Shown here in pieces: positions 62,969 to 64,000 of a DNA stretch of 64,000 nt. The stretch is from contig JAHHTQ010000005.1 of the NCBI GenBank assembly GCA_020024555.1, positions 1-64,000 on the forward strand, read 5' to 3'. The position numbers and the translations under genes were made by a program. The notes below the pieces were generated by a model. That model had not been told where the DNA came from. It saw nothing but the letters and a program-made list of their open reading frames with translations, and searched no databases. Numbering within the stretch: the stretch's first letter is position 1; every line of letters starts with the position of its first letter. The stretch is from Angelakisella sp. GTDB lineage: Bacteria > Bacillota > Clostridia > Oscillospirales > Ruminococcaceae.

Positions 62969-63787
62969 TTATATAATTTTTAGCATAACAGGTTGTCTTT
63001 CCTTGTAAAAGGCAAAATATTTATATCCAAGTTCAAGCATTTTTTCCATAACAATATCAAAAGCGTAACACATATCTGTTGCAATATGGGCATCACTGCC
63101 GATTGTTACAAGCTCCCCGCCAAAGTCTTTGTATCTTTTCAAAATATCAAAGTCGGGATTTGCCTGAGCCAGTGGAGTACGCATACCACCTGTATTTATT
63201 TCAAGCGCCTTATTGTTTGCAATAAGTGTTTTCAGTATTTCATCGATTATATCAATATGTAAATTAATGTCAAAAGGTATCCGATACTTACCCCATATAT
63301 ATCGGATAGGATAGCCCAGATGAGCGAATGAATCAAATTTATTGTATTTTGCAAGCTCCAAACATGATAAAAAATATTCCTCCATAACATTTTTTATAAC
63401 AATTTCGTGGTCATCAAAATTAATATATGCAAAGTCATTTTGATTTTTGTTCTTATGCACGGAAGCAATTACAAAGTCAAATTTATGGTCATTCAGTATT
63501 TTATCAGATATTTCAGGTTGATAGTGTGGTTGTCCAAGCTCTATACCCTTTGTCAAACGAATTTTGGAAGAAAATGTAGTGTTGGCAAGCTCTGTTTCAA
63601 ATACAGATTGTTTTATTGCCTGACATTGCTTTTCCATATTTTGAGTTTCATCACATTCAAAATGGTCAGTTATGGAAAATCCCATAATACGATTGTCTTT
63701 CGCATATTCACAGATATACATAATAGGGTTTTTGCCGTCGTGAGAATTGTCGCTGTGTACGTGACTATCAAAAAGATTTATTTTCAT
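62969..63787 (-). CDS. PHP-domain phosphatase, histidinol-phosphatase HisJ-like
   Basis: A 272-residue metal-dependent PHP domain. Motifs: FDSHVHSDNSHDG (metal His residues), FSITDHFE, GIELGQPHYQ, FVIASVHKN, FAHLGYPIRY and TIGSDAH near the end. HisJ-type histidinol-phosphatases match this pattern, but no his genes are adjacent, so the substrate is inferred. ATG 63787 has GAAAGAGATG upstream; GTG 63796 is too close to that site. It lies 20 nt before the lrp-type gene and may lead the minus-strand group. Confidence 0.87.
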   Translation of the reverse strand: MKINLFDSHVHSDNSHDGKNPIMYICEYAKDNRIMGFSITDHFECDETQNMEKQCQAIKQSVFETELANTTFSSKIRLTKGIELGQPHYQPEISDKILNDHKFDFVIASVHKNKNQNDFAYINFDDHEIVIKNVMEEYFLSCLELAKYNKFDSFAHLGYPIRYIWGKYRIPFDINLHIDIIDEILKTLIANNKALEINTGGMRTPLAQANPDFDILKRYKDFGGELVTIGSDAHIATDMCYAFDIVMEKMLELGYKYFAFYKERQPVMLKII

Positions 63788-63903
63788 AAAATACACATCT
63801 CTTTCGTATAAATTTTAGGTAATTTAATATTTTTATTATATACTGAATTTACTTACAATGAGTTTTATTCTAACATATTTTTTAAAAAAAGTATAGTCTT
63901 TTC

Positions 63904-63937
63904 TTGACAATTAAAATAATTAGTGCTAATCTATAAA
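63904..63937 (+). promoter_or_regulatory. Possible promoter for a gene beyond the window
   Basis: A perfect TTGACA (63904-63909) is followed by TAATCT at 17-nt spacing or TATAAA at 22. Nothing coding follows within the window, so this is only suggestive. Confidence 0.3.
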
Positions 63938-64000
63938 TAAGTAATAGATATATATTGATAACACTTTGACGGAAAGCACATTTACTGTATGTTTATTTCA

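Noticed and set aside
63904-63990. Second CIRCE-like element (ATTAGTGCTAAT)
   Set aside because: It lacks the TTAGCACTC-N9-GAGTGCTAA form; only a loose likeness in the core.

Overview
The window is AT-rich, densely coded DNA from a low-GC, motile, probably strictly anaerobic Firmicute of the class Clostridia. A Lachnospirales-like relative is my best guess, but the sequence alone does not fix the genus. The evidence is the clostridial/bacillary flagellar gene order (flgB to sigD in one run), a CheC/CheD/FliY adaptation system, a DnaD/DnaI-type primosome pair, RNase J, a CIRCE-controlled groESL, acetate kinase and meso-diaminopimelate dehydrogenase. No rRNA, tRNA, CRISPR array, phage or transposase gene was seen.

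Layout. (1) 240-4848: chemotaxis core cheA-cheW-cheR-cheB, closed by a strong terminator. (2) 5067-9238: an uncharacterised membrane protein, a membrane-anchored D,D-carboxypeptidase, an Mrp-type Fe-S carrier ATPase and a DEDDh exonuclease. (3) 9433-36360: a 27-kb flagellar supercluster read rightward from a near-perfect sigma-A promoter at 9302-9330. It holds rod genes, the fliE-F-G-H-I-J-K export/switch genes, the hook genes flgD and flgE, flbD, motAB, the fliM-fliY-cheY switch, fliOPQR-flhB-flhA, the motility sigma factor, two rod/hook paralogues (flgF/flgG), cheC, cheD and a DUF342 polymer-like protein. fliL, flhF and flhG are absent from their usual places, and no filament genes are present. 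(4) 36407-39835: a DUF2752 protein, two tandem TM2-domain paralogues and a chemoreceptor. (5) 39909-43815: wall enzymes, namely a polysaccharide deacetylase, a second D,D-carboxypeptidase and a class B penicillin-binding protein. (6) 44092-45959: a lysine riboswitch controlling an NhaC-family transporter, so the transporter probably carries lysine. (7) 46131-51790, leftward: RNase J with a long Lys/Asn-rich extension, a PflX-like radical SAM protein and the DnaI/DnaD helicase-loading pair. (8) 52497-56554: groEL-groES, then ackA and a small unknown gene. (9) 56707-63787, leftward: membrane proteins, Ddh, a DnaJ protein with a cysteine-rich tail overlapped by a DUF5685 gene, DUF3842, an aminotransferase/Lrp pair and a PHP phosphatase.

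The genes form a nearly complete motility programme. The receptor signals to CheA/CheW. CheY is expected to act at the FliM/FliY switch and be dephosphorylated by FliY and CheC, while CheR, CheB and CheD handle receptor adaptation. Export proteins and the motility sigma factor are made from the same cluster.

The most novel signals are non-coding. One is a pair of 176-178-bp intergenic elements with 10-bp terminal inverted repeats and conserved hairpins (52201-52378, 60615-60790). Another is a different inverted-repeat element in front of flbD (20328-20474). A third is a nested hairpin between cheY and fliO. Many flagellar genes also start at TTG, GTG or even CTG. All calls are by eye; no database search was run.
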